Shown piece after piece: positions 33,508 through 47,814 of a stretch of 64,000 nt of DNA. Numbering within the stretch: position 1 is the first letter of the stretch; each line of letters begins with the position of its first letter. The stretch is from contig DAOUIF010000070.1 of the NCBI GenBank assembly GCA_034423575.1, positions 20,722-84,721 on the forward strand, read 5' to 3'. The notes beneath the pieces were generated by a model that worked only from the letters and a program-made list of their open reading frames with translations, had not been told where the DNA came from and searched no databases. The position numbers were made by a program, and so were the translations under genes. The DNA comes from Bin87 sp034423575 (GTDB lineage: Bacteria; Chloroflexota; Dehalococcoidia; Lucifugimonadales; UBA3495).

Positions 33508-34887
33508 TCAGATTTGAACTACTGCCGCCGCCACCGCTTTGCCAGTGAGTTCTTCGAGCCTCGCCGGAGTTATGGTATTCTCCAATTCCGGGCCGCCTTG
33601 AGCCGCCACACGGACGTAGTTATCGGTGAGCCCGCTCCAGAGCATGGTACCGCCACCGACAGGCTTGGCGGTTTCCCACAACGCGGGCCGAACTGTCCCC
33701 CGCATCCGGTCGCGGAACTCCCGGAACCCAACCGTGGCCGCAGCCGTCAACTCCGCGGCACGGCGGCGCCTGTCCGGCGGAGCGACCTGGTCCGACATGC
33801 GGTGAGCTGAGGTGCCGGGACGACGGGAGTATGGGAAAACGTGGACGTCCGCGAACTTCAGCTCGTGCATTAGAGATAGACCTGTGGCGTGATGCTTTTC
33901 GGTTTCTCCTGGGAAGCCGGCGATTACGTCCGTAGTGATGCCGGCGTCAGATACACGCTCCCGGATGGACGTGATGGCGCGGCGGAACCTGTCGGTGTCG
34001 TACCGGCGGCGCATGGCTTTGAGCACGTGATCGCTGCCGCTCTGGAGGGGGACGTGGAAGTGCGGGCACAAGCGGGGGTTGTGCCACCGCGCCAGCAAAT
34101 CCGTGCTGATTTCATGCGCTTGCAGCGAGGAAACGCGGAGCCGCAAAAGGTCGGTCTCCCCCAATATTCGGTCGAGCAAACCCGGCAAATCCACGCCTTC
34201 GAGGTCGAAACCGTAGGTGCCCAATTGCGTGCCCGTCAGTGTCACTTCCTTGAATCCGGTGGCGACGTACGTCCCTATCGCATCAATGATTTGGGCGGGT
34301 GGGACGCTGCGCTCACGGCCCCTCACTTTCGGCACGATGCAATACGCGCAGACCTGGTCGCAGCCCTCCTGGATTTTGACCATCGCCCGACTGCGACGGA
34401 GAATTCCGGCCGGACCAGGATCATCGTCACGGAACCCGGCGGTCACCGCGTCACTGGGCCGCTTTTCGCGCGCGGATACCGCCATCGCCACCAGATCCGG
34501 TTTGGACCGGTTCCCCACCACCAGGGACACCTCCGGAATGCCACGCAGTTCCTCCTCCGCCCGTTCCGGGTAACAGCCGGCGGCAACTATCACTGCTTCA
34601 GGGTTGGCCCGGTGAGCGGCGCGCAAAGCCTGACGCGCCTTGGAGTCTGCGGTGGCGGTTACCGTGCAGGTGTTCACGACGATGATGTCGGCGTCGTGGC
34701 GGTTGTCCACCAGCCGGTAGCCGGCACTCGCAAACTCCCGCGCCAGCACCGCGCTGTCCGCCTGGTTCAGCTTGCACCCGTGGGTTTCAATCGCGACGGT
34801 ACCTACCTCTCGCGACGGTGATCCGCCGGCGTTGCGGTGCAACGCCGGGCCCGGCGGCAAAACCTGGAGCAGACGGCTGACGGCCAA
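33508..34887 (-). CDS. mtaB: tRNA N6-threonylcarbamoyladenosine methylthiotransferase MtaB
   Basis: 459 residues. N-terminal UPF0004 domain with three Fe-S cysteines (ETHGCKLNQAD, VNTCTVTATAD, AAGCYPERAEEE). The radical-SAM motif is CDQVCAYCIVP. A TRAM-like C-terminus follows, RPALWETAKPVGG onward. MtaB methylthiolates t6A37 in tRNA. The best start is TTG 34887, 3 bases after the upstream stop, giving about 30 extra residues before the usual VAIETHGC; a nearer start cannot be excluded. The ribosome binding site would be GGGGGG inside the end of the previous gene. Confidence 0.93.
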   Translation of the reverse strand: MAVSRLLQVLPPGPALHRNAGGSPSREVGTVAIETHGCKLNQADSAVLAREFASAGYRLVDNRHDADIIVVNTCTVTATADSKARQALRAAHRANPEAVIVAAGCYPERAEEELRGIPEVSLVVGNRSKPDLVAMAVSAREKRPSDAVTAGFRDDDPGPAGILRRSRAMVKIQEGCDQVCAYCIVPKVRGRERSVPPAQIIDAIGTYVATGFKEVTLTGTQLGTYGFDLEGVDLPGLLDRILGETDLLRLRVSSLQAHEISTDLLARWHNPRLCPHFHVPLQSGSDHVLKAMRRRYDTDRFRRAITSIRERVSDAGITTDVIAGFPGETEKHHATGLSLMHELKFADVHVFPYSRRPGTSAHRMSDQVAPPDRRRRAAELTAAATVGFREFRDRMRGTVRPALWETAKPVGGGTMLWSGLTDNYVRVAAQGGPELENTITPARLEELTGKAVAAAVVQI

Positions 34888-34890
34888 GGT

Positions 34891-35352
34891 TCAGCCCCCC
34901 AAGTCCACGACATCGTCGTCGGGGTCGGCAGAGGGCAACGCGTCGCCGCCGGGTATTCGGGCGACCAGCCTGTCAATGCCTTCATCGAGGTCGTCCATGG
35001 CGAGGATCAGATAGTCCACCCGACTTCGCCTGTCACGCACCCGCTCGGCGGCCTCGGCGAGGGCCGACAGGTGGTCAAAAGCGTCGCGGATGTACCGGTC
35101 TTTCTCTTCCTGTCCGACCCGTCGCACGAATTCCCGTAGTTTAGCGTCGTCCGCCGCGTCCTCCCCGTACCATAACGCCACACCTCGCGATGCGGCGACC
35201 AGGCTGCCCCATATCAGATCTTCGGCCTGGCTCCACTGGCCCCGCTGCAGGGCGACGTGAGCGGATTCCTGCAGCCGCACCGCCTGGCTCCGGTATCGGG
35301 CGAGGCGAGCCGGCAGTGAATTGGAGGTTGATGTCGAGCGGCGGTTCAACAT
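34891..35352 (-). CDS. Small helical protein, HEPN/PaREP1-like
   Basis: 153 residues, nearly all helix. RLQESAHVALQRGQWSQAED then LIWGSLVAASRGVALWYGED resembles the paired-helix pattern of PaREP1/HEPN-type proteins, but the RxxxxH catalytic motif of HEPN RNases is not seen. The acidic tail is ALPSADPDDDVVDLGG. It directly precedes mtaB (3-base gap) and is likely translationally coupled to it. Function unknown; family guess is weak. Confidence 0.7.
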   Translation of the reverse strand: MLNRRSTSTSNSLPARLARYRSQAVRLQESAHVALQRGQWSQAEDLIWGSLVAASRGVALWYGEDAADDAKLREFVRRVGQEEKDRYIRDAFDHLSALAEAAERVRDRRSRVDYLILAMDDLDEGIDRLVARIPGGDALPSADPDDDVVDLGG

Positions 35353-35464
35353 GCTACGCAGTCGATTTTATCAGACCCGCGTGGCCGTCCCGGAACCCAG
35401 GTAGTACACTGGCTCATCTTCGCCAGTATGCTTCCGGCGTCAATCTTTTTTGCAAGGTCAATTC

Positions 35465-36667
35465 ATGACAACGGTTTCGCAGTTTCGACACGTAGCCCAC
35501 CCGGTACGCGTTTTCGCCGGCGACGACGCTTTGTCCAACCTTTCGGCGGCGGTGCAGCGCACCGGAGCGGTCAGGCCTTTCGTGGTTTGCGGCCGATCGG
35601 TTGCGACCCGCACGGATCTGTTGCATCGCGTAAGCCAGGCCCTGGGCAAAGAACCGGCCGGAATATTCGACGGCGTGCAGACAGGCTCGCCCGTCCCATC
35701 GGTGATGCAAGGCGCTGCGATGGCTCGGGATGCGAGAGCGGATTTAATCATCGCGGTCGGCGGTGGCAGCGCGGTGGTGACCGCCAGGGCCATCATCATC
35801 ATGCTGGCGGAAGGTGGGCACCCTCGCGATCACGCCACCAAATATCCCGAGGGCCAGCCTCCGGTAAGTCCGCGATTGATGGCGCCCAAGATCCCCAACA
35901 TCCTGGTGCTGACCACTCCCACTACCGCCGCCGCGCGGGCCGGCACCGCCGTCATCGACGCCGACACGGGCCACCGCCTGGAGATGTTCGATCCCAAGAC
36001 CCGTCCCACCGCGGTCATCTGGGATTCCGACGCCCTGCTGACCGCTCCCGCGAGCCTGTGCATCAGCGCGTCGGGTTCCCTGTTCAGCGGGGTGATCAGC
36101 GCGCTGCAGGCGCCGCGGGTCAACGCAATGGCCGCAGCGGACCTGCTGTCCTCACTGGGGCTGCTCGTGGAGAACCTTCCGCTGGTTCGGAAATCTGATG
36201 ATGATGCAACCGCGCGCGTCAACCTGTGCGTGGCGTCTTTCATGTACAACCGCGCCTGGGACACCGGAGCCAGCGGGTCGGCGCTGGGCGTGGTGAGCGC
36301 ACTGGCGCACAGTCTGGACACGCGCTACGCGGAATGCGACCACGGAGCTGCGTATTCCATCACCACCGGGCCCGGGATGCGGTTCAACCGCGATTTCAAC
36401 ACCGCCGGTCAGGCGCGGATCGCGGATGCCCTGGGAGTACGCGAGCCCGGCGACGGCGATCAGGATGCGGCAGAATCAGCAGCGGCGGCGGTAACCGGGT
36501 TTTTTGAAGCAGTCGGGATGCCGGTGCGGCTGCGCGACGTTGGGGTTCCGGCAGACGGCATTCCGCAGATCGCCGAGGACGCCCTCACCGATTTCGGGCT
36601 GCATCGCAACGTGCGCCCGGTGAACGGGGCCGATGAGTTGGAGGCTGTGCTTCGCTCTGCCTGGTAG
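35465..36667 (+). CDS. Iron-dependent alcohol dehydrogenase family protein with altered metal site
   Basis: 400 residues. The NAD-binding GGGS motif is at 99-102 (IIAVGGGSAVVTARA), and TTPTTAAARAGTAVI follows as in Fe-ADH/maleylacetate reductases. The two distal His are kept: H282 in SALAHSLDT and H293 in CDHGAAYS. However the segment aligned to GMDALTH, which supplies the Asp and first His ligands, reads GSLFSGV (204-210). The protein may bind metal differently or be metal-free. Divergent from the mtaB operon, convergent with pyrD. Confidence 0.85.
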   Translation: MTTVSQFRHVAHPVRVFAGDDALSNLSAAVQRTGAVRPFVVCGRSVATRTDLLHRVSQALGKEPAGIFDGVQTGSPVPSVMQGAAMARDARADLIIAVGGGSAVVTARAIIIMLAEGGHPRDHATKYPEGQPPVSPRLMAPKIPNILVLTTPTTAAARAGTAVIDADTGHRLEMFDPKTRPTAVIWDSDALLTAPASLCISASGSLFSGVISALQAPRVNAMAAADLLSSLGLLVENLPLVRKSDDDATARVNLCVASFMYNRAWDTGASGSALGVVSALAHSLDTRYAECDHGAAYSITTGPGMRFNRDFNTAGQARIADALGVREPGDGDQDAAESAAAAVTGFFEAVGMPVRLRDVGVPADGIPQIAEDALTDFGLHRNVRPVNGADELEAVLRSAW

Positions 36668-36672
36668 AGGAA

Positions 36673-37653
36673 CTAACCGGAAGACGTCGGGGGATCGCCC
36701 CACCAGGCCGTGCCGATGATATCGCCCACACTCTGGATTTCCCAGCGGGTGAGTAATTCTTCGAGTTCGGCCAATATGCGGAAAGGGGCGTTCAGATCCG
36801 CGAGGTTTGCGCTTCCGATTTGAACCGCGGTGGCGCCCGCCATCAGGTACTCGGCAGCGTGCCGCCCGGTCATGATCCCGCCTACACCTATGATCGGGAC
36901 GTCCACCGCCTGAGCCGCTTTGTGGACCAGGGCCATGGCGATCGGCCGCAACGCCGGCCCGGATAACCCCCCGTACCCGGTGCCCAACACGGCCCGGCCC
37001 GTCTCAACGTCGACGTGCATCGCGGGAACGGTATTACAGATGGTCAGCGCGTCGGCGCCGGCCTCCACCGCGGCATGGGCGATCTCAGTGATGTCGGGCA
37101 CGTTGGGGGACAGTTTGGCCAGGATCGGGAGTTCCGTCTGGCGACGGACGCCGGTGACGGCAGCCTCCGTCAGATGCGGGTAGTAACTGAACATGGCCCC
37201 GTCATCCACGTTTGGGCAGCTCAAATTCAGCTCGATAGCCGAAAACCCCTTGACCCCACGGGTGCAAGCGGCCATCTCCTCCCACTGATTGGGGGAGTCT
37301 CCTGCGATACTGATGACGAAGTTCGCTTTCGACTGAATCCATGTTGGAGCCAGATCCGTCATACCGACTTCAATTCCGGGATTGGTCAAGCCTACCGAGT
37401 TCAGCAAGGTGGTCTCGCCAGCCCCCAAACCTTCTCGGAACGACGCGGGATACCACCGGGGTTCCGGGTTTCCGAGGCGCGCGCTTCGTGTGAAGGTCTT
37501 GGGCAACACCGCCCCCAGCGAAGCCAAGGGCGCGTCCGGGGAGAGGCCACGCCCGTAGCCGTCATATCCGAAGGTACCTGACGCGATCATCACGGGGTTT
37601 GCCAGCGGCAATCCCTCGGGATTGCGCGGCGCCAGATTGACAGACAGGTCCAT
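36673..37653 (-). CDS. pyrD: Dihydroorotate dehydrogenase (class 1 type)
   Basis: 326 residues from MDLSVNLAP. It has NPVMIASGTFGYDGYGRG, ETTLLNSVGLTNPGI, VISIAGDSPNQWEE, SAIELNLSCPNVDDGA (substrate Asn/Cys region), LAKLSPNVPDITEIA, ALTICNTVPAMH, YGGLSGPALRPIAM, and the FMN phosphate-binding VGGIMTGRHAAEYLMAGAT. It oxidises dihydroorotate in pyrimidine synthesis. The LSCPN cysteine indicates class 1; a PyrK partner, which would show class 1B, is not nearby. An in-frame ATG at 37677 would add eight residues but has no ribosome binding site. Confidence 0.94.
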   Translation of the reverse strand: MDLSVNLAPRNPEGLPLANPVMIASGTFGYDGYGRGLSPDAPLASLGAVLPKTFTRSARLGNPEPRWYPASFREGLGAGETTLLNSVGLTNPGIEVGMTDLAPTWIQSKANFVISIAGDSPNQWEEMAACTRGVKGFSAIELNLSCPNVDDGAMFSYYPHLTEAAVTGVRRQTELPILAKLSPNVPDITEIAHAAVEAGADALTICNTVPAMHVDVETGRAVLGTGYGGLSGPALRPIAMALVHKAAQAVDVPIIGVGGIMTGRHAAEYLMAGATAVQIGSANLADLNAPFRILAELEELLTRWEIQSVGDIIGTAWWGDPPTSSG

Positions 37654-37680
37654 GTTTGACGGGGTCTCCTGCATCATGAC

Positions 37681-37708
37681 TTAGGGGCGAATCTTGATTC
37701 GCCCCTAA
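37681..37708. repeat. Dispersed palindrome, TAGGGGCGAA/TTCGCCCCTA family, copy 2
   Basis: TTAGGGGCGAAT, loop CTTG, ATTCGCCCCTAA: a perfect 12-bp stem. It shares its 10-base core with the element at 27179-27208. It lies between the rpoC stop and pyrD on the same strand, where it could slow or end rpoC transcription. Confidence 0.85.
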
Positions 37709-37733
37709 TTGGTAACCTTGGGTGATGGGTCGA

Positions 37734-40700
37734 TTACAGGCGCGGGATATCTTCGTCGTCCTCCTCGAAGGGCGAGAAAATCCTCGACGCGGTCAATTCC
37801 ACTTCCCGATCGATTTCGGAGTCGTTGTCCGTCAGCGATTGGGCTCGCCGCACCAGTTCGTCCTCCTCTTCCGCAGTCCGGATCTGGAAGCCGGCGTCGC
37901 CGATACCAGCGCCGCCAAATTGCGGCAGGGTCTGTCCAGCGATCAGTTCCTCGTCGATCAGCTCGTGGGCGCCGTCGAGGCCTGCCAACTCTTCGGGGAT
38001 ATCTCCGTCCCCGGAGAGCCACGACGGGGCCAATTCGCCGGCGAATTCGTCCATGGCCTCGCGAAGCGCAAACTCGTGCTCCGCATTTAGCAGGGAGTCG
38101 AGCCGTGCCGGGATGAGGCGGCCGATGATCACGTTTTCCTTGAGACCACGCAGCCAGTCCCGGTCGCTGGCGACTGCCGCCATGGTGAGGACCTTGGTGG
38201 TTTCCTGGAAAGAGGCTTTGGACAGGAAGCTGTCGGTAGTCAGAGCAGCCTTGGATACCCCGAGCAGCAGCGTCTTGGCCGTCGCCGGTTCGCCGCCCTC
38301 GGCCAACACCTGAGCGTTCTGGTCCTGGAAACGGAACTTGTCCACCACGTCACCGGGGATGAACTCGGTGTCGCCGGCCGTTTCGACCTGCACCCGCCTC
38401 AGCATCTGTCGGAGGATGACTTCGATGTGCTTGTCGTGGATGCTCACGCCCTGGGAACGATAGACCTCCTGCACCTCGTCTACGAGGTAGTGTTGCAGGC
38501 CTTCCAGCCCCCGGATGTCGAGCAGTTCGCGCAGATCCAACGGTCCGTCGACCAACGCGTCCCCGGCCATGACCTGCTGACCGTCGGTGACTTTCAGCGT
38601 CATCTGCGAGCTGACGTCGTACACGCGGGACTCTTCCTCGCGCCACACGACGGTGATTCCGTTGGCGCTAACCTCGGCCTCACCCTGGAAATCGGAGCGG
38701 ATTTCGATCACCACGTCGGTGTTGGCCAGCGCGGTGCTCGGCTCGCCGTCACTGTCGGCAGCGATGGTCGGTTCCGTGTTCAAGACGACAGCAAGCAGCT
38801 TGCCCTCTTCCACCGGCTCGCCCCGCTCCACCAACCGTATGGCTCCGGCCGGCAGAGCGTAGTCGTGGCGTTCCTCTTCGTCGTAAGTGACCCGGATGCG
38901 CCGTGATCCATTGGGATCTTCCTCTATGGAGATGGCGCCGTCGATGTGTGTGAGCACACCCGCACCCTTTGGCGGCCGCACTTCGAACAACTCCTGCACC
39001 CGGGGCAGGCCCGTGGTGATGTCGGAGCCGGCGATACCTCCAGTGTGGAAGGTCCGCATGGTCAACTGGGTGCCCGGCTCGCCGATGCTCTGGGCGGCGA
39101 TGACACCCACGGCCTGCCCGATCTCTACGAGCTGACCCGTGGCAGGAAGACGCCCGTAGCACATCTGGCAGATACCGCGCCGGGTCTGGCAGGTCAAGGG
39201 TGACCGCACCGGCACGCGATCGATACCGGCATCACGGATGGCGGCTGCCACTTCCTCGTCGATCATTTCGTTCCGGTCGACGATGATCTCACCGCTTACC
39301 GAATCGGCGATAACGTCTCCAGCCATGCGGCCGACGATGCGTTCCGGCAGGTTGGACAGAGTCGGATCGTTGGGTCGCGGCTCCACATAGAACGGTTCCG
39401 CGAACTCGCAGTCCGACTCCTGGACGATCACCTCCTGGGAAACGTCCACCAGGCGCCGGGTCAGGTAGCCGCTGTCCGCGGTACGCAGCGCGGTGTCGGT
39501 GAGACCCTTGCGCGCGCCGTGGGTGGAGATGAAATACTCCAGAGCGGTCAACCCCTCACGGAAGCTGGACTTGACCGGACGCTCGATGATTCGCCCTTCC
39601 GGGTCGCTCATCAAGCCGCGCATCCCTGCCATCTGCTTGATCTGCGAGATGTTGCCCTTGGCGCCCGACTTGGCCATGACGGCGACGCCGCCGTAGTTTG
39701 CCATCTCGGACTCCACCACCTGCTGCATGTCGTCTGATGCCTCGGTCCAGGTGTCGATGATGCGCTCGTATTTTTCCTCCTCCGTCATCATGCCCATCAT
39801 GAAGTTGTCCTCGTGCTCGGCCACCTTCTGGCCCGCCGAATCGAGGATGTCCCGCTTCCGCTCCGACACCTGGATGTCGTTGATAGCGATGGTGATGCCG
39901 GATTTGGTCGCGTAGTAGAAGCCCATCTCCTTGATGCGGTCCAGGGCTTTCGCAGTGTCCTCGTTGGACAGGTTGCGGTAGAGTTCCGACGTGAGGTCTT
40001 TGATGGCGCCCCGGTCCATCAACTGGTTCTTGTATCCCAGCACGTCCGGTATCGTCTCGTTGAAGATGAGGCGACCCATGGTGGTGTCGAGCTTGCCCTC
40101 GGCGCCTGACACCTTCAGGACCGTGATCGGGGCACGGAGGTCGAGCTGTCCGTCGGAATAAGCGATGCGCGCTTCGTCGATATCGTAAAACACGCCGCCC
40201 GCGCCCCTGGCGTCCGGTACCAGTTCGGTCAGGTAGTAGCAACCCATCACCATGTCGAGGGTGGGGGCGACCAGCGGGTCGCCCGAAGCCGGAGACAGCA
40301 TGTTGTTGGTGCTCAACATGACTGAGCCGGTTTCGTGAACCGCCATGGCCGACAGCGGTACGTGTACCGCCATCTGGTCGCCGTCGAAGTCCGCGTTGAA
40401 TGCGGAGCAGACGAGAGGGTGCAGCTGGATGGCGCTGCCCTCGATCAGCACCGGCTTGAAGGCCTGGATGCCCAATCGGTGCAGGGTGGGCGCGCGGTTC
40501 AACATCACCGGGCGGTCCTTGATGACGTCTTCAAGAATGTGCCAAACCTCGGGCGAGGATCTCTCGACCATCCGCTTGGCGGCCTTGATGTTGGGGGCCA
40601 GGGCGCTCAGCACCAGACGGTGCATCACGAATGGCTTGAACAACTCGAGCGCCATCCGCTTGGGCAGGCCGCACTCGTCCATCTTCAGCTCGGGGCCGAC

Positions 40701-42938
40701 TACGATCACGGAACGACCGGAGTAGTCCACGCGCTTGCCGAGCAGGTTCTGCCGGAACCGGCCCTGTTTGCCCTTGAGAAGGTCGCTGAGGGATTTGAGC
40801 GCGTGGTCGCGCTTCCCCTTGACAGCCTTGCCCTGACGGCCGTTGTCGATCAGCGAGTCGACGGCTTCCTGCAGCATCCGCTTTTCGTTTCGGATCATGA
40901 GACCCGGAGCCCGCATGCTGGCGAACCGCTTGAGTCGATGGTTGCGAGACAACACCCGCCGGTACAGGTCATTGAGGTCGCTGGTGGCGAACCGGCCGCC
41001 GTCCAACTGCACCATGGGCCGCAGTTCCGGGGGGAGCACCGGCAGCACGGTCATGATCATGTCCTGCATCCGGTTTTCGCTTCGTCGGAAGGTTTCCAGC
41101 AGGCGCATGCGCTTGCCGGCCTTGGTGCGGATTTGCGAGGAGGTGGCCCGCATTTCCAGCTCGGTATAGTACCGTTCCTGGTCCAGATCCAAGTCCAGCA
41201 GCTTCAGAAATTCCAGAATTGGCTCGGCGCCCATCTCGGCGTCGAACGCCTCGCCCCAGAAGGGCTTCAATCGGTCGTAACGGCTGGTGGACAGGGTGGT
41301 GAGATGGAGGCCCGGGGAGCCGCTGCGTGCGATGTAGAACTCGTCCGGCAGTTCGGTCTCATTTCGCGCTGCGGCGGGCAGTTTCAACTCGTCCCATAGC
41401 CAGTCCACATCCATGCTGCGCGGTCGCTGGGACGGGTCCCAACGAAGCCAGCGCATGGCCTGAACCAGGTCCACCGCTTCCTTGCGCCGTTCGGACACGG
41501 CCCGTAGCAGGTAGTCGTCCACCACGCCGATGAGATCCCGGAGCACCGGCAGTTGCCGCCGCCACAGCGAGATTTCCTTTTGCTGATCGTCCGGAGTGAT
41601 GTCGGACTGGATGAATTCGATGCGGTCTTCCAATTCGCCGATTACTTTCATGTCGGCGCTGTCGGCCTGCAAACGGTCCAGCAGCGCGTTGAATGCCGGC
41701 AGGTTCCAGCCACGTCCTTCCGGGTTATCGTCCGAGCGGCGGTAGTTCCAGCTGCGAACCGCCTGTTCGACGGTCGCCAACGCGTGTTCGATCTCCGCCA
41801 GGTCATCCGAGAGCGGCTGCTGGGCGGTGAGCCCGAAGGACGCGGATCCGACACCGATTACAGCGGCGGCCACGCCGCTGACGGCGGGGACCAGCGCCTC
41901 GTCGTAGGCGATGGCGATATCATCGCGGAGGCGTTCCACGGCGTCGACCAGGTCGTCCTGCAACTCTTCGCTCGGGTCGCTGCGCCAGGCGTTGAAGGCG
42001 TCGACTACGGCTTTAGCGTGCGCAGACTGCTGTGCCACGGCATCGACGATGGGCATGCTTCCGTGGTGCAGGGTAGAGATTGCCACCGCGACCTGGTCGC
42101 CTTCGATAGCGGCCATGGCGAGCTTGTCCGGGGAGTCGATGACCCCTTCGGCCAACAGCAATCGTCCGACTGCGTAAGTTGACCTCTCGCCTTTCACGCC
42201 TTCTCCGGCTAGCGCCAGCAAGGATTGCAGCTCGACAGCGAAATCCCCTTCGTCGGATTCCTGAACCCCGGACAGACGATCCAGGGCGGATCTGGCTGCA
42301 GCAACCGCCACGGGCAGAGTTTCGGCCGGGTCAGTGATAATCGATACGGCCTCGTGCAGGCTGCCTTCCAGCGCCCAGTCTCCCACGCGGTCGGCGATGC
42401 GCTGCCAGGCGCCGTAGGCAACGGCCAACGGGCCATCGCGCAGTTCGTCGACCTCGGTGCTGTGTCGCTGCAATTGCTCCCGCATGAGGTCGATATCGAC
42501 CTGGTTGATCACGTAGGCCGAGTAATACAGGACGCGGGTGAGGTCGGACAGTTTCAGGTCAAGCGCCAGGCTCATCACGCTGGGCGTGTTCTTGACGAAC
42601 CAGATGTTGGCCACCGGGGCGGCGAGGGCGATGTGGCCCAATCTCTGACGGCGAACGTTCGCCCGCGTGACTTCAACTCCACAGCGATCGCATACCACGC
42701 CCTTGTACTTCTGGCGCTTGTACTTGCCGCACTGACATTCCCAGTCCTTGGTGGGACCAAAAATCCGCTCGCAGAACAGTCCGTCTTTTTCCGGCCGCTG
42801 CGTCCGGTAGTTGATGGTTTCTCCCTTTTGCACCTCCCCTGAAGACCACCCGGTGATCTGTTCGGGCGAGGCGATGGAAATGCGTATCGCGTTGAAATCG
42901 GATGATGTGGCTTCGCGGTTGTCCAGCATTCTGACCAT
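37734..42938 (-). CDS. rpoC: RNA polymerase beta' subunit with a large N-terminal insertion
   Basis: 1734 residues, against about 1400 in E. coli. The zinc site is C68, C70, C83, C86. The catalytic loop NADFDGDQMAVHVPLS is intact, as are GKRVDYSGRSVIVVGPEL and the trigger-loop region QSIGEPGTQLTMRTFHTGG. Residues about 148-555, between YYSAYVINQVD and WGEAFDAEMGAE, hold roughly 360 extra, mainly helical residues. Thermus RpoC has a non-conserved domain at the same place. The start is 4 bases after the rpoB stop. C-terminal region from about 1330 contains beta-rich hybrid motifs. Confidence 0.98.
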   Translation of the reverse strand: MVRMLDNREATSSDFNAIRISIASPEQITGWSSGEVQKGETINYRTQRPEKDGLFCERIFGPTKDWECQCGKYKRQKYKGVVCDRCGVEVTRANVRRQRLGHIALAAPVANIWFVKNTPSVMSLALDLKLSDLTRVLYYSAYVINQVDIDLMREQLQRHSTEVDELRDGPLAVAYGAWQRIADRVGDWALEGSLHEAVSIITDPAETLPVAVAAARSALDRLSGVQESDEGDFAVELQSLLALAGEGVKGERSTYAVGRLLLAEGVIDSPDKLAMAAIEGDQVAVAISTLHHGSMPIVDAVAQQSAHAKAVVDAFNAWRSDPSEELQDDLVDAVERLRDDIAIAYDEALVPAVSGVAAAVIGVGSASFGLTAQQPLSDDLAEIEHALATVEQAVRSWNYRRSDDNPEGRGWNLPAFNALLDRLQADSADMKVIGELEDRIEFIQSDITPDDQQKEISLWRRQLPVLRDLIGVVDDYLLRAVSERRKEAVDLVQAMRWLRWDPSQRPRSMDVDWLWDELKLPAAARNETELPDEFYIARSGSPGLHLTTLSTSRYDRLKPFWGEAFDAEMGAEPILEFLKLLDLDLDQERYYTELEMRATSSQIRTKAGKRMRLLETFRRSENRMQDMIMTVLPVLPPELRPMVQLDGGRFATSDLNDLYRRVLSRNHRLKRFASMRAPGLMIRNEKRMLQEAVDSLIDNGRQGKAVKGKRDHALKSLSDLLKGKQGRFRQNLLGKRVDYSGRSVIVVGPELKMDECGLPKRMALELFKPFVMHRLVLSALAPNIKAAKRMVERSSPEVWHILEDVIKDRPVMLNRAPTLHRLGIQAFKPVLIEGSAIQLHPLVCSAFNADFDGDQMAVHVPLSAMAVHETGSVMLSTNNMLSPASGDPLVAPTLDMVMGCYYLTELVPDARGAGGVFYDIDEARIAYSDGQLDLRAPITVLKVSGAEGKLDTTMGRLIFNETIPDVLGYKNQLMDRGAIKDLTSELYRNLSNEDTAKALDRIKEMGFYYATKSGITIAINDIQVSERKRDILDSAGQKVAEHEDNFMMGMMTEEEKYERIIDTWTEASDDMQQVVESEMANYGGVAVMAKSGAKGNISQIKQMAGMRGLMSDPEGRIIERPVKSSFREGLTALEYFISTHGARKGLTDTALRTADSGYLTRRLVDVSQEVIVQESDCEFAEPFYVEPRPNDPTLSNLPERIVGRMAGDVIADSVSGEIIVDRNEMIDEEVAAAIRDAGIDRVPVRSPLTCQTRRGICQMCYGRLPATGQLVEIGQAVGVIAAQSIGEPGTQLTMRTFHTGGIAGSDITTGLPRVQELFEVRPPKGAGVLTHIDGAISIEEDPNGSRRIRVTYDEEERHDYALPAGAIRLVERGEPVEEGKLLAVVLNTEPTIAADSDGEPSTALANTDVVIEIRSDFQGEAEVSANGITVVWREEESRVYDVSSQMTLKVTDGQQVMAGDALVDGPLDLRELLDIRGLEGLQHYLVDEVQEVYRSQGVSIHDKHIEVILRQMLRRVQVETAGDTEFIPGDVVDKFRFQDQNAQVLAEGGEPATAKTLLLGVSKAALTTDSFLSKASFQETTKVLTMAAVASDRDWLRGLKENVIIGRLIPARLDSLLNAEHEFALREAMDEFAGELAPSWLSGDGDIPEELAGLDGAHELIDEELIAGQTLPQFGGAGIGDAGFQIRTAEEEDELVRRAQSLTDNDSEIDREVELTASRIFSPFEEDDEDIPRL

Positions 42939-42941
42939 AAT

Positions 42942-47543
<4,602 letters not shown>

Positions 47544-47705
47544 GAAACAACCCTCCTGACGGGTGCGCAGTGGGTGGTTAACGAAATTTTGCCTGCTCCT
47601 CTGACGTTCGCGAGCAGACACGGAGACGCGGCCAGCCGGTCCCGGCAAGCCGCATCAATTGGCCAGTTAGAACTGAGGGAGCAGGCGGAGTTTCAAAAAA
47701 TCAGG

Positions 47706-47773
47706 GATATCAGCGTTCTGCGCATATTATTGAAAGTGCTGATATCGTATCCGATTTGGAACAGATTTGTCAA
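47706..47773 (-). promoter_or_regulatory. rpoBC promoter with a 9-bp inverted repeat at its start
   Basis: Read leftward: TTGACA (47773-47768), 18-base spacer, TACGAT (47749-47744). An inverted repeat GATATCAGC / GCTGATATC has one arm over the -10 and start (47746-47738) and the other about 25 bases into the transcript (47714-47706). It could fold at the RNA 5' end or bind a regulator. The leader before rpoB is about 195 bases. Confidence 0.65.
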
Positions 47774-47814
47774 TCTGAAACCCGCCGAGTTTCAGGTCTT
47801 TCGAAAGTCGTCAC

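Noticed and set aside
33505..33540. tRNA-like T-arm (GTTCAAATC) on the minus strand
   Set aside because: It overlaps the last codons of mtaB, and no matching acceptor, D or anticodon arms can be built around it.
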